The notes: generated by a model from the letters alone, not told the origin. Shown: positions 29,082 to 39,768, counted from the stretch's first letter. The stretch: 45,633 nt of DNA from Guillardia theta CCMP2712 (GCF_000315625.1 NW_005434424.1:1-45633), one strand, 5' to 3'. Numbers and translations are program-made.

Positions 29082-31146
29082 CTCGTCCTCCTCCTCCTCC
29101 TCCTCCTCCTCCTCCTCCTCCTGCTCCTCCTCCCACTCACGGTGCATTCAGGCCATCATTATCGTAGTTTACTACTTCTACGTCGTGCACGAGACATTCC
29201 CCAAGCCACCCGACATCTTTCCAGCCCCGGGTATCCTCAAGCTGCAGCTCATCGTGCTTCTCATCCTCCTCAGGTCTCGGCGAGCCTGGAGGTCCGATCT
29301 TCCAGGAGCCTGAGTCAGTAACTCCGTTCAAGCGCTACCCCCCGGGTATACTCAACTCCTCGTACTGACCCTCCAAGGTCTCCTCTGACGCTAGACTCAG
29401 GATATGACATTGTGGGCCCCCGGCCGGATGGCACTCTAGGGCCCCAGTTGAGTCAGCCGACGCTACAGAGAGAGTGAGAGCGAGAGGACGAGAGGTGATT
29501 CGGTTGACGATGCTGCTGTTCAGATACAAGTTTCAGATTGAGATCGTTACCTATGTCTACCTTGGATTTGGAATGCAGGTGACAATAAGGATGGTGGTGG
29601 TGGTGGTGGTGGTGGTGATGATGATGATGACGATTGTGGGGTGCACGGAATTGACGATATTTCGGCACATGATTGCTTTCTTGACAGTATTCCTTCCTGC
29701 GTAAGTTCGGCTTCAGCACAATCGCTTTCGGTCTCCTGGCTGCCTCTATCGCCAGTCAGTGGGGATTTTTCTGGATGCAGCTCATTGACAGGATGCATTG
29801 TGATTGGTTGATCTCCAAGACTTGCGATGTTCCAACTTGTAGCGGGAATCCCAACTGCCTCGAAGCCTTGAAGGCCGAGGTGATTCAAGGTACCTTCCAG
29901 GAGATCCAGCAACGACAGGCCTGCACCTGCTACATCTTCCGCATGTTTGCACAGAACCGATCGCAAATCACCGAGCTCCCGCACCATGCCAAGCACGCCT
30001 TGTACGTCACAGGGAGGACGGACTTTGACAACACCATGGCGATCACTTCGCCGGCCATCATGGAAGGCCTGTTTGCTACTGTTCCTGTGCAGATCACCAT
30101 GGGCATCTTGCTAGGAAAAGTCTCCCTTGCCCAGCTGTCAGCGGTGAGCATGATCTGCGTGACGGCCTACGGCGTCAACTTCTGGCTGAACCTGTACGTC
30201 ATGGGCGCATACGACAACCTGGGAGGATCCTGTGTCATCCACCTCTTCGGAGCTTGCTTCGGCATCGGCTGTACCCTCCTTGCCACCCTCAAGGGAAGTG
30301 CCGAGAACCCGGACAATGCTCCAAGGTACAACGCTGACGTGATGGCGATAATTGGAACGATTCTCAACTGGATGACTTTCCCCTCCTTCAACGCCTACTT
30401 CGCTCCAGCTGGTTACCTTGCCTTGCCCTTGCCTGGTCAGTGTATACTTGACACCTCCTACAGCGGCCCAGCAGGCGGTGGTTGTCAATACGTACTTGTC
30501 TCTGTTCAGCAGCTGCGTCGCTTCTATGTGATCTGCTCCTGCTCTCCCCATGACCTTGACGAGCCTCCTGCAGGATCTTCTCGTCCATGTACTCTAGACA
30601 GCTGAAGCTTGACCCTGTTAGTCTCTTCTCTCTCTCCTCCTCCACTTTCTTCCTCCACTCTCCTCCTCCACCCTCCTCTCCACTCTCCCCCTCCTGTCTC
30701 TTCCTCCAATCAGCCTCGCTCGCTTGACACGGCCTTGACTGGGCAGGCGGACGTGCAACGATCTTCGTTGGCAGGAGGTGTGCGGGAGAGGCTGGAGGAG
30801 TTGCGATGCTGATGCTCGTTCAAGGTGTCTCGATCTCCTCTGTCGTCAGTCTTTTTGCAAAACCTCAGCACGCCCTCATCATTGGCGTCATTGGAGGGTG
30901 AGAGACTGACTTAATAGTCTCCTTACTTGACTCGATATCTTCGGCCGCAGCTTCGTATGCAGCACGTCCCATCACTTCTTGAGGTGAAGCTTTTACCTCC
31001 CCTCTCCTCTGCTCTCGCCTACTCCCTCCTTCTGTCAAGCTTCTGATCTCGACCACAGGAGAATTCTGGAGAGGAAGACTGGCATCACGGATACAGTCGG
31101 GGTCATATCCTTGCATGCCTTTCCAGGTGAGGAGGAAAAGGAAGAT

Positions 31147-31211
<65 letters not shown>

Positions 31212-32182
31212 CGGCTGAGGATGGTGGAACAGGTCTTATCGCATGGATCGCTGGAATTATTGCCGTCTGGGGTCTGGACAGCAGGTGAGGCTGTTGGAAG
31301 ATAATAAGGGAGGAGCGGCTGAAGGTGATGGGACAGGTACAAGGGCCCTTGGTCGGGGATCCAGTATTGTAAGTTCTTGCGCTGCTCGTCTCCTCGTCGT
31401 AGGAGTTTTGACTCTTTTTTAATCCAGCAAGCACGCAGACTAAGACGCTGCCATATTGGTGAACAGATAATCTCCTTACTCCACCTCCTTCCCCACCTCC
31501 TTCCCCACCTCCTCTCCTCCTACCCCACCTTTTTTCCCACTGCTTGACCCCTCTTGTTCCTACCTCCTACCCCACCTTCTTTCCCACCTCTTGCCCCTTC
31601 TCGTTCCCACTACCTATCCCACCTGGTACCCCACCTGTTTTCTCCCCTCATTCTGAACAACAGGCTGGAAATGGATCTTACCTTCCAGCACCATGTTGGG
31701 AACAAGGACACGGCCCTTTACCAGGCGAGTGTCCGCTGACGAGTCTGTCTCCTGACCGTTCTCGGATCAGATCTACATGGCTCCTATCACCATCTGCGTC
31801 GGACTGTAAGCAGGAGCAGGAGGAGGGTTGCTGCTCGTGACTGTCTTGCTGCAGAGGGACTGGTCTGCTTGGAGGGCTGGTAGCAAGATGGATCAAAGGC
31901 CCTTCTGTTGCCAAGACTTTCACGGACTCCATGTACGCCTCCTCCGTCCTCCTTATCCTCCGTCCCGTTCTCCTTCCCTTCTACATCTCCATCACTCCCT
32001 CCTGCTCTCTTTCCCGTCCAGACTCCTTCCTTGGTGTCCTGTGTTGCCCCCATAACGCTGATGACACCTTTCTCGCCCTGCCCTTCCTCTTTCCTCCTCC
32101 GGCTCTCCTCACTCACGCCCCTTGGCACAGGTATTGGGTGGTTCCAGACGACTTCCTTGAAACGGAGAAGTCTCAAATGTAA
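28763..32182 (+). CDS. Rh-type ammonium/CO2 channel (Amt/Mep/Rh superfamily)
   Basis: The start is ATG at 28763 (MGLKDLNPLKLVKAIFQKRK). Exons with closed phase include 29688-30411, 30464-30527, 30574-30616, 30747-30777, 30825-30897 and 31059-31126, and the last exons are 31855-31932 and 32131-32182. Diagnostic segments in order are VYLGFGMQ/YSFLRKFGFSTIAFGLL, ITSPAIMEGLFATVPVQI, YDNLGGSCVIHLFGACFGIG, FNAYFAP, VVVNTYLSLFSSCVAS, SSLAGGVSIS, GVISLHAFP, GLLGGLVARW and the C-terminal YWVVPDDF. The DxxGGSxxIHxFGAxFG and NTYxSLxxSC patterns are those of Rh proteins rather than AmtB. It would act at the plasma membrane in ammonium transport. A Cys-rich loop (CDVPTCSGNPNCLE) after the early helices is compatible with disulphides. 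The early exons (28,830-29,580) and the 31,190-31,850 exons are only approximately placed. Introns at 28,980 and 31,130 contain microsatellites. Confidence 0.96.
28996..29129. repeat. (TCCTCG)n then (TCC)n microsatellite, intronic
   Basis: Hexamer array in the ammonium transporter gene, between an exon ending ..TIALAQ and one beginning AIIIVVYYFYVV. It forms the polypyrimidine tract of that intron. Confidence 0.93.
31145..31211. repeat. (AGCAGG)n hexanucleotide repeat, intronic
   Basis: About 11 copies of the GGAGCA hexamer on the sense strand of the ammonium transporter gene. The last unit appears to supply the splice acceptor (gagcag|CG). The same hexamer in the same sense orientation fills an intron of the unrelated gene at 800-2017. 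Confidence 0.93.
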
Positions 32183-32577
32183 GTTGCGTTGATTCAATAC
32201 AACAACATCATGAACGTGAACACTCTGCACTTGGGCATACTTTTACAACTCATCCATGTCTGTAAGACAACCATCGGGAGTTTCGCGAGTTGTCCGTGGA
32301 TGTTACTGCACAACAAAGTCAGCCTCTGGGGATGACGTGAAGTAGAGAGAACGCAGGAGGGGATAGAGAAGGTGAGGGCAAGCACCTATGGGAAGCACAG
32401 CAGGGAGAGGAAAGGAGGAAAGACAAGGGGGAGGAGATAGAGGAGGAGACAAAAGAGAAGGAGTAGTAGGAGGAGACAGAGAAGGAAGCAGAGGAGGAAA
32501 AATGGGAGGAGAAGTATTAGGAGGAAGAGTGTGGAAGCACAAGGAAGAGCAAGGCGAGCCGTCTCACATGAGAGGAT
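32183..32577. other. Intergenic gap between convergent genes, GGA-rich
   Basis: The region from about 32400 to 32530 is a GGAGGA/AGGAGA purine tract. No exon supported. Confidence 0.5.
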
Positions 32578-33240
32578 CTAGAGACTCCTCGTGCTATCTG
32601 AGTGCAAGTCTCTGACGACAGATCTCCCCATCTCCTTCTCCACCAGGTAGGCCTCTGACGTGTAGATCAGGCCCGAGTTCGCGCTTGCTGCTTGGCCGGA
32701 CTTTAGCTGAGCTGAGACGCTTTCAAACTGTCCTTCCGAGCTGCTTCTTCGAAGCAACTTCATGGAGTCCCTGCCCGAGCTCCTTGCTGAGAAATCCGCC
32801 TCTCCTGCTTCTGCCTCCTCAACCCCCGCTCTTGCCCCCTCCTCCTCTGTGGGCCCCTCCTCAGCCCCCACAGCAGGGAGGTCGTTCACCAAGACCTCTC
32901 TAACAAACCTCTCTGCATTCTTCGGGTCCAACGACTTGAGCTCCGTGTAGAGGTAAATGTCGGCAATGTTCAGCATCCTCCCAGTCCGGGCCTCCCTTTT
33001 GTTGGTGAAGGACCCAGTCTCCCTCCTCTCCGCGAAGGACCCAGTATCCTTCTTCTGTGTGAAGGAGCCAGTGTGCATGAGCGAGGCTGAAGTCGTTCCC
33101 TCCTCGCTGTCCCGCCTGGCTCGTTGCCAGGCCTTGACTCTCGCCAGCGTGCTGTCCTCTATCGTGTGCAGGGAGGTGGACCTTTGTCTGGATACCCGCT
33201 TCCCTTGCGGCGACTGTTCGCAGGTTGAGTCCGTCTCCAT
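32578..33240 (-). CDS. Hypothetical 220-residue protein with tandem TGSF repeats
   Basis: Single open frame from METDSTCEQSPQGKRVSRQR (good context gccATGG) to VVRDLHSDSTRSL. An in-frame upstream Met at 33279 exists but is less well placed. Near residues 55-85 three imperfect copies of a 10-11-residue unit occur: TGSFTQKKD, TGSFAERRE, TGSFTNKRE. A helical segment follows (NIADIYLYTELKSLDPKNAE), then an acidic stretch and a Ser/Arg-rich region (LLRRSSSEGQFESVS) typical of kinase targets. No family recognised; a soluble regulatory or scaffold protein is plausible from composition only. It converges with the ammonium transporter gene. Confidence 0.8.
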   Translation of the reverse strand: METDSTCEQSPQGKRVSRQRSTSLHTIEDSTLARVKAWQRARRDSEEGTTSASLMHTGSFTQKKDTGSFAERRETGSFTNKREARTGRMLNIADIYLYTELKSLDPKNAERFVREVLVNDLPAVGAEEGPTEEEGARAGVEEAEAGEADFSARSSGRDSMKLLRRSSSEGQFESVSAQLKSGQAASANSGLIYTSEAYLVEKEMGRSVVRDLHSDSTRSL

Positions 33241-34786
33241 GGCTGGAAGGACCCACCGATGTACAGAAGAGGCTGTCAAACCAGATGTTGAAAGGAGGAA
33301 GAATAGGAAACTCCAAGAAAGCAGCAGAGTGATTGTGTTGAGAACGAAGAAAACTGAGAAATGGTCACAGGCAGAAGGCAGTATAAGGAAGGGAGGGAGG
33401 GAGGGAGGGAGGAGATGATGTAACGACGTAACGATGTAACGAGATTTTCAAAATTAAATTGTGGAGGAAGGGATAGCCCAGGATCAAGAAGATCGGGTCG
33501 GAGAAAAGGAGGAGGGAGGCGAAGGGGCCACGAAGGAAGGGGAGGAGGATCAGGGGAATGGGTGGGGGGGGTGCGGGAGGGGGAAGAGTGAGGAGGAACG
33601 AGAACCAGGAGGATGGAGGGAGAGGAAGGCAGAGAAGGAGAAGGAGAGAGAAACCAGGAGGATGGAGGACAAGACAGGAAGGGCAGGCAGCGATGGGACA
33701 GTCACCAGGTATCCCGCGACGGACAGAGAGTGGAAGGGACGGGGGGAAGCGGTAGGCGGTGGCTGATGACAGGGAGAAGGTAGGGTGGTGAAGGGAGAAA
33801 GGGAGGGTGGGGTAGGCATGTCAGATGGATATGAACGACCCCCTTGGTGGTCATCGGAAATTCATGTAGGGGTAGTAAGACGGAAATTGGTGGGTGGGGG
33901 TACACCTATTGCAGGAGGGACCAGTGGGGGGCCCAATGGGGGGGAGGGGAAGGGTCTGGGAGTGGGGGTGGGGGTGGGGGTGGGGGGCAGGAGATAAAAT
34001 TTTTCAAGTACCCCCTCTTTACTATGTAGAGTTCTCATATAAGTAGGGTAGGGTCACAAAAGTCCATTTTTACGAAATAGGGGTGGGGTACCGGGCGTGT
34101 GAAAGTTCCCAAATCCAAGTTACGGAAAACAACGGTTGGGGTACCCACCCTCAGAACTAGGGAATGCAGGTGGTAGACAGGGGTGGTAACAACGCCTTCC
34201 CAGCGACCAGTTCCTTTGAGATCACTCAACTTATTGAGTAAATTTTATTGTACCTTACCCTGAGATCAAAGTGTACCTTGTTTACACCAGTGGTACAGAA
34301 GGTTGCAGTGCTGACGTGGGCCCGCCCCGGATTATTCTCGTCACGGTCCGACCCGAGTCCGACACTCCGGGCTGGACCAACGGTTACAACGCCTGGGAAC
34401 TAAATCTGTAACGGTTTATTTATACCCTAAAAAAGTCGGTACTAGCCAACTGGCGCGGTCTCAGATGAAGAGGAAGATGGCAAGGATGGGGTGCAAGAAT
34501 GTTGATAGGGAGCTAGCAAGACCGGATGGAGGAGACGACCTGGAGAGGTTGGAAGTTGAGCAGAGAGGAGCCATGATGCCGACCAGCTCATGCCTGAAGG
34601 GGTAGCATTCTTCCATCTTGTAGATAGAAGACAGCATGAGAAGCCTAGTCAACATGAGATGGGGGTGAGGACAGGTGGAGCAAGCTCTTCGAGGTATCAT
34701 GGTCAAGCTTGGTGACAATTTATCACAATTAGGTAGGATGGGTAGACACAAGTCGATAGGACAAGGAGAGAACATAGGTTTTCTTC
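33241..34786. other. Intergenic, purine-rich and G-rich low complexity with GGGTAGGGT stretches
   Basis: Contains GGGAGG repeats (33395-33415), tandem taacga units (33420-33442), GGA/GA low complexity (33470-33680), a GTGGGG run at 33958-33986 and several GGGTAGGGT or GGGTGGGGTACC stretches (33,890-34,160). Open frames here reflect the skewed composition. A plus-strand leader of the next gene may start at 34787. Confidence 0.55.
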
Positions 34787-34957
34787 ATGGGTCACGGGTG
34801 GTTTGCGGCAGAACAAGTTCTTAGTTCCTTGCATCTTCCGATACTTGAAGAAAGAGATAACAGATCAGAGCTAACGACGTACAGTATCGCGTTTAGGATT
34901 GAGAGCCTCTCACATCCTGGTCTTACAGGACGTTCCTCGAGTCCAGGCGTACAGAGC

Positions 34958-36437
34958 ATGGATGAGGGCGAGGACGTGTTGCTGTTGCAGCATTCCATGG
35001 CGTCTCAGAGCCGTAAGTTTGAGGGCGCAGCATGCGCCAGGTGTCGCAAGCACAAGATCAAGTGCAGCAAAACGAGGCCCTGCAACACCTGCTACAGGAT
35101 GGGAGTAGCAAAGGACTGCGATGCCGTCTCCGGGACTTCAGCATGCTGGCAGTGCAGGCGATCCAAGATCAAGTGCGACAAGCAGCGACCGTGCGGGTCA
35201 TGCGTGAAGAGGGGCAGGCCCCACGAGTGCTCGACCTTCGATGGAGAGATGGAGCAGTCCAACGATGAGCTCGAGGATGATGCACCAGAGGAGAAGCAGG
35301 TGGAGGTCAAGGAGGAGAATGGAGGTGCAAGGTCTTTGCTTCTGTCTCCTTGTCGCCCATGGCCCTTGCAGCGCAAGATGGAGCTTGAAACAGATTTTTC
35401 TCGGCTCCCCAATACTGAAGAGTGTCAAGTCGTCTTCTCTCAACTCATTCTGAAGATCTCGCAGCTGGGATACGACTACACATCGATGTTGTACATGTTC
35501 AACACGATGGGAGAGGACTTGTCTTCGGCAATCAAAACATTGATGCAAGCTCTTGCTAGCATCACGTCGAAACTGCCTCCGTCTCCAGAAGCACAAACGT
35601 CGCCATCGCCGCTGCAGTTTGAAGGGCAGGAAGAGTCTGAGATGGGCGGAGACTCCTTTCCGCAGTGTCATGACGATTTCGCTTCCAGCTCGTGGACGGT
35701 TCAGTGGAAGTCCAACGGCTTCATGAGGCAGGGCATCAAGGTTGGAGGTGGGCTTGGGCGGCTGCTTCACCGCAACCCGGAGGAGATACTAACGCGAGCC
35801 GCTCGCTGCGAGGTCGAGCTTCCTTCGTCAGATGTCGAGTTCCTGTGCATGATCTTGGACGACATCTTCAGCTCAATGTCACCCAGACTCCTCCGATACC
35901 AGCGAATATGTAGGAGGTCAGCGGACGGAAGATTGGAAGAGTCGAGCCTGGTGAGGACGAGCACCAAGAAGAACTTCGACAAGAACGGGCAGCTCATCTC
36001 TTCCACTCATAGTGTGGAAGTCTTGGACATCGAGGAATGGGACAGGATACACAAAAATGCGCAGGAAAGGTGAGCGGAGGCTGGAGGTGGTTGCTGCTGT
36101 GAAAGTGATCGAGTACGATGAGCATTATGATTCCGACCGCTGACCGTAGTTGATGTCGGCAGGAGAACTTACGCGCAACTGAGAATCTTCTTGGGTGAAG
36201 AGATTGCGGGGGAGACGCTGCTGACGCAGCACAAGCGAGACATCGTGAGCTGCCTTGCTGAGTTGGAGAAGAGCGAGCTGAGTGACTTTGCTGTGACAGC
36301 TTTTCGATGAGCACTTTGCCACGTTGAACGCATCAGAAGCGGGAAGGATAAAGTTGCGTAAGATGTCCGACTTCGTCAGGGGAAAATCGGAGCACATGAT
36401 GCGTACCCTACAAGCATCCGGCAAGGGGAGCTGCTGA
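34958..36437 (+). CDS. Tandem double Zn2Cys6 (fungal-type zinc cluster) DNA-binding protein, 443 residues
   Basis: Exons 34958-36069, 36163-36244 and 36300-36437 close in phase. Translation could also begin at 34787, in frame (adding 57 residues), but a good acceptor-like site (tcttacag) at about 34928 suggests that part is leader. Two binuclear clusters lie in tandem: C26, C29, C36, C42, C45, C54 and C63, C66, C73, C79, C82, C91. Each has the basic KIKC turn (RKHKIKCSKTRPC, RRSKIKCDKQRPC). An acidic linker follows, then a folded middle (GFMRQGIKVGGGLGRLLHRN) and a charged C-terminus (FLGEEIAGETLLTQHKRDI, FDEHFATLNASEAGRI). Zn2Cys6 domains bind CGG-type half-sites, usually one per polypeptide. 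Likely a transcription regulator. Confidence 0.94.
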
Positions 36438-36987
36438 TGTGCATCGAGGGTCACAGCGCGTCGAGGCCATCACGAACAAACATTTGCTCGACAGGGCGAC
36501 TAGTTGGTGCCTTTACTCCTTCCTTGTCGGAGCTCCATGTTCCGCCTTTGCTAGAGGTTGTTGCTGGAGACGAGAGACGCTGAGCAAGGTGAAGATGAGG
36601 CATGATGCAGTATGCTGCGCTGCCAGTGCCCTGCCAGGCTGATCGCGGCAGTGGAGGACCGGAGTCAAAGAATGTTTTGGTTGCTTGCACTGTCACTGTC
36701 AGTGATGCTGAAGTCACTACTTAGCAATCAGTCAGGGGAGTCAAGTTCCGTGACAGACTTGTTTGTCTTGATTCGAGGAAGGAGAGCAGCGCAGGAGCTC
36801 GGATATCCCGTTGCTATCAGCTGTGTGGACTCTGGCAGGGCTGCTGTCCTCGGAGCGGCACCAGCGATGCTTCCTGACCCGGAAAAGCCGCAAATCGGGA
36901 CAGGCAGTAGGACTGTGTCGCGGCTACTAGCCCCAGTAGCCCGACCGGGCGGTAGAACATGTCAACGGTCGTGTTGAGAAACCTCAG
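36438..36987. other. Intergenic region upstream of the inverted-repeat element
   Basis: No exon with splice continuity was found. The sequence passes into the TTACTCAAAG terminal motif at 36988. Confidence 0.5.
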
Positions 36988-37337
36988 TTACTCAAAGTTA
37001 AGTTAAAAAACAGTACGAGGACAATGAGGACAATACACTGATCAGGAGCCTCAGGCTCGCCGGGATGGTGCGGCGGCACTGCTGCACTGTTGTCCTAAAT
37101 CTCATCAACTGTTGCGGCGTCCGCCGACGGTCACAGCCAGGCTTGGCAGCGGTTTACTCATGAATACCGTAGGCTATGGTAACAGTGGGATCAGGCTGAT
37201 GATCTTGGATCGGAAGCCGCCGATGAATCACCGTCATTGCTTAAGGTACTGCCTGACCGTCCAACTTGTGAAACGGCTTCACATAAGATAGTGAGCCAGC
37301 TGCTCACGGTCACGGTCTGACTCGACTGTGTTGATGA

Positions 37338-38285
37338 TCAAGGCTCGTGCGCTTTCTTCTCACTTGGGACGCCTTGAACTAAGAAAACATTGGTGGGGTC
37401 TGGCGAGTCGCCTTCCTCAGCCTCCGGCTCGGAGTTCCAGGACCACGAGTCCTCACTCTCATGAACGTCCGTGAGATGTTGAGGGCCTGCCGCTTCATCT
37501 GCTGGCCCGGCCGTCATCCGGAGGCCCGGAGCTGCACCATGATGCAGACGCTCTCCGCTGGACCTCGCAACCTGTGCGTGTCCATGAGCAGGCAATGGCC
37601 CAACCATCATGCCCATCCCATCCATGTCGTTTGACGCCGCTGATAACAGTGTTCGTCCAGTCCTTTGATGCTCATTCGCAAGATCCTGGTTTCCTCCAGC
37701 GCCCATACCTTCTTCGCTCCTGGCAGCGCCAATCCCTCTAGACGAGCCAGCAAATATGCCCTCAAGGCCCTCGTTTCTTTCCTCTTGGATTCGGGAACGC
37801 TCCCGCTTGTTTGGCCACTTCACTCCCAGTTTTTTGCAGGTGTTCTTCATGGCCGTGAGTGAGATTCCCTGAATGATCGTTACGACAAGGCCCCATCAAA
37901 AGGAATGCAATGGTTGTCCCTGTCTCCTCCTCTTACTCACCAGATGCTCGGCTGCATTGTGAAGCGTCATGTGGAACATCCTTGTAAGATCCAGTGTTGA
38001 GATGTAGAAGGGCTTGTTCTTCTCGTCCTGCCCAGACTTTTTCCTTGGGAACACTTGGATGCTCGTGTACATAGTGCACTAAAAGTGCTGAATAATGCAG
38101 TTTCACACCTCCCTCCCTGTATACTTGTCATCCTCATACATCGCACTCGAGGACATTACAAGGTCGACCTCTATCAATCGATGCAGTGGCACAAAGTCTG
38201 GATCAACGAGTAGCTCCTCCTCTGTGCACCTCCCAGAGCGATAGTTGCGACGATTTTCGATTTCTAGCAGTGTTCCTGCTACATC
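37338..38285 (-). CDS. RWP-RK domain transcription factor (5' end unresolved)
   Basis: The last two exons are secure: 38072-37941 and 37868-37338, joined in phase over a 72-nt intron. Together they encode LTRMFHMTLHNAAEHL then GISLTAMKNTCKKLGVKWPN and KRER, the RWP-RK motif (AAxxLGxxxTxxKxxCxxLGxxxWPxRx), with KWPNKR in place of RWPxRK. The C-terminal part is disordered, Gly/Met-rich and acidic (ESEDSWSWNSEPEAEEGD). Upstream coding sequence at about 38278-38112 (RNYRSGRCTEEELLVDPDF) can be joined only through a 30-nt intron. The true start is not resolved; ATG at 38072 is a fallback. RWP-RK proteins control nitrogen responses and gamete or sex programmes in plants and algae. The gene lies within the terminal-inverted-repeat interval. 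Confidence 0.88.
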
Positions 38286-38529
38286 AATGAGTCAGTGTTG
38301 CTCCTGTGTTTCGTGGACCCCTTGCTTTCTCCTATTCCTTCTCCATATTCTTCCCCTTCCTCTCGACTTTCCCATTCGCCTCTCCTCCTCCTCACTGTCT
38401 TCTACTCTTCCTGTAGTAATCACGCTTAACTTGTATCCGGTTTATGCCTTGTCAGCAACTTTGACCCACCCCTATAAATATCACTGATAAATTGCTCAAG
38501 GGTAGGGTACATCAAGAGTCACATGGTGC

Positions 38530-39060
38530 AGTCAGCAGATACAAGTTAAACCCTTTCTAGCCGGAGGTTTGAATCCGATGATCCGCCATAGGGGCAAGAC
38601 TCCGAGTGACCGATCAGCGGCCGCCATCATCGGCGGCCTGCCTGAGTGAGGGCCGCCCGGGCGGCCGCCCGGTGGCGGTGACCGTGCAGTGCGGCGCCCG
38701 GCGGGGCCCTGACTCAGAGTCTGAGGGGCCCGGCGGCGTCCGATCATGCGGCGGGCCTTAGGCTCCGCGGCCGGGCCGGCCCGGGCCGGCGCCGCGCCGC
38801 GCCCCCGCCACCCGGCCGTCACGTTCTTGCGGCCCGGCAAGCTCTCAACCGTTGTCACCGACTTGCCGAACAGCGGCGGCTCACTGAGTCAGCCGCGGCG
38901 CCCGGCGCCGCCCGGCCGCGGCCCAGTTCTCAACGTTCCGGCGAAACTTGCTGAGCCTTGAAGCACCCGGCCCCGCGCCGCCGGCGCGGCCACTGAGCCT
39001 GGCCCCCGCCAGCCTGAGTGCACCGCGGCACGGTGGCGGCCATGACTCAGGCTCGGAAGT
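38530..39060. repeat. Very GC-rich island with GGGCCGG/GGCGGCC units
   Basis: About 500 nt dominated by CCCGGCC, GGCGGCC and GCGCCGCG words, bracketed by CTGAGTCA-like words. Open frames here on both strands are compositional. It lies between the RWP-RK gene and the 500-nt element at 39066, inside the larger inverted-repeat interval. Confidence 0.75.
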
Positions 39061-39065
39061 GCCAG

Positions 39066-39565
39066 TTACTCAAAGTTAACATAACAAGCAGTACGTGGAC
39101 AATCACTGGGAGAGTAGAGGAGGCTTGACTCATGATCACCCTGACAGTCAGACTGCGCCACGCCGGGCGGCCGGGTCGCACCGTGTGGCAGGCCGCCGCA
39201 TAGCACGGCTACTTTGGAGGTCACTGACTTGACGGCGAGCCCGGCCAGTGCCGTGACGGCGCGGCAGTGACCGTGACTACATACGCCGGGCCCAAGTACA
39301 GGCTGACGGGTGACGGGAGTCAGTGAGAGTCATCATGGGGATTGTCCCGGCAGCGCGCAGTTAAGTGAAGGTATCAGTTAAGTTTGGGGGACAGCAGTCG
39401 GCAGGATTGGGTTTGGTTCTCGCTGTCTTTCTCTTCTCGCCGTTTGGCCTGTGCGACAGTGTCAGGGTGACCGGTCAAGCCTGAGTCCTCGTCGGTGGCA
39501 GTGGTTACGGTCTCTCCCGGAGTCCTGATTGTCCTCGTACTGATTTTTAACTTAACTTTGAGTAA
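39066..39565. mobile_element. 500-nt MITE-like element with inverted termini
   Basis: The left end TTACTCAAAGTTAACATA, then ACAAGCAGTACGTGGACAAT, is a diverged copy of the family terminus. The right end is the inverted consensus copy at 39530-39565. Sub-terminal sequence also matches in inverted orientation (CACTGGGAGAG against CTCTCCCGGAGTCC). The interior is GC-rich without a coding frame. It shares its right end with the larger 36988-39565 candidate. Confidence 0.65.
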
Positions 39566-39768
39566 AGGCATCATGCATGGTGGATGGCGCTGGGGCGGAC
39601 TCATCCGCTTTGGTAACTAAAATAGAATCAACCCAACAAACGCGGGTGGGTGGTGAGAGCTTCAGAGTTTTTTATAATGAGGGGGTCATGTAATGGAAAA
39701 TTCAGGGTGGGGTAGTCACAACAAGTAGACATTCAGGGTAGGGTCCTTCTCACGAAGAGCCGCGAAGG

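Larger units (their letters stand above)
36988..39565. mobile_element. 2.58-kb segment bounded by inverted TTACTCAAAG termini (candidate TIR element containing an RWP-RK gene)
   Basis: The left end is TTACTCAAAGTTAAGTTA, then AAAAACAGTACGAGGACAAT. The right end, at 39530-39565, is the inverted ATTGTCCTCGTACTG ... TTAACTTTGAGTAA. The termini agree over about 36 nt with one or two differences. Between them lie GC-rich DNA, the RWP-RK gene and an internal diverged copy of the left terminus at 39066. No transposase is seen. It may be a non-autonomous element that captured a gene, or two independent insertions whose outer ends happen to be inverted. Confidence 0.45.

Noticed and set aside
38532-38961. 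Two overlapping open frames in the GC-rich island
   Set aside because: Lack of stops is expected at this GC content; the amino-acid composition is Pro/Ala/Arg-biased and there is no continuity with neighbours.
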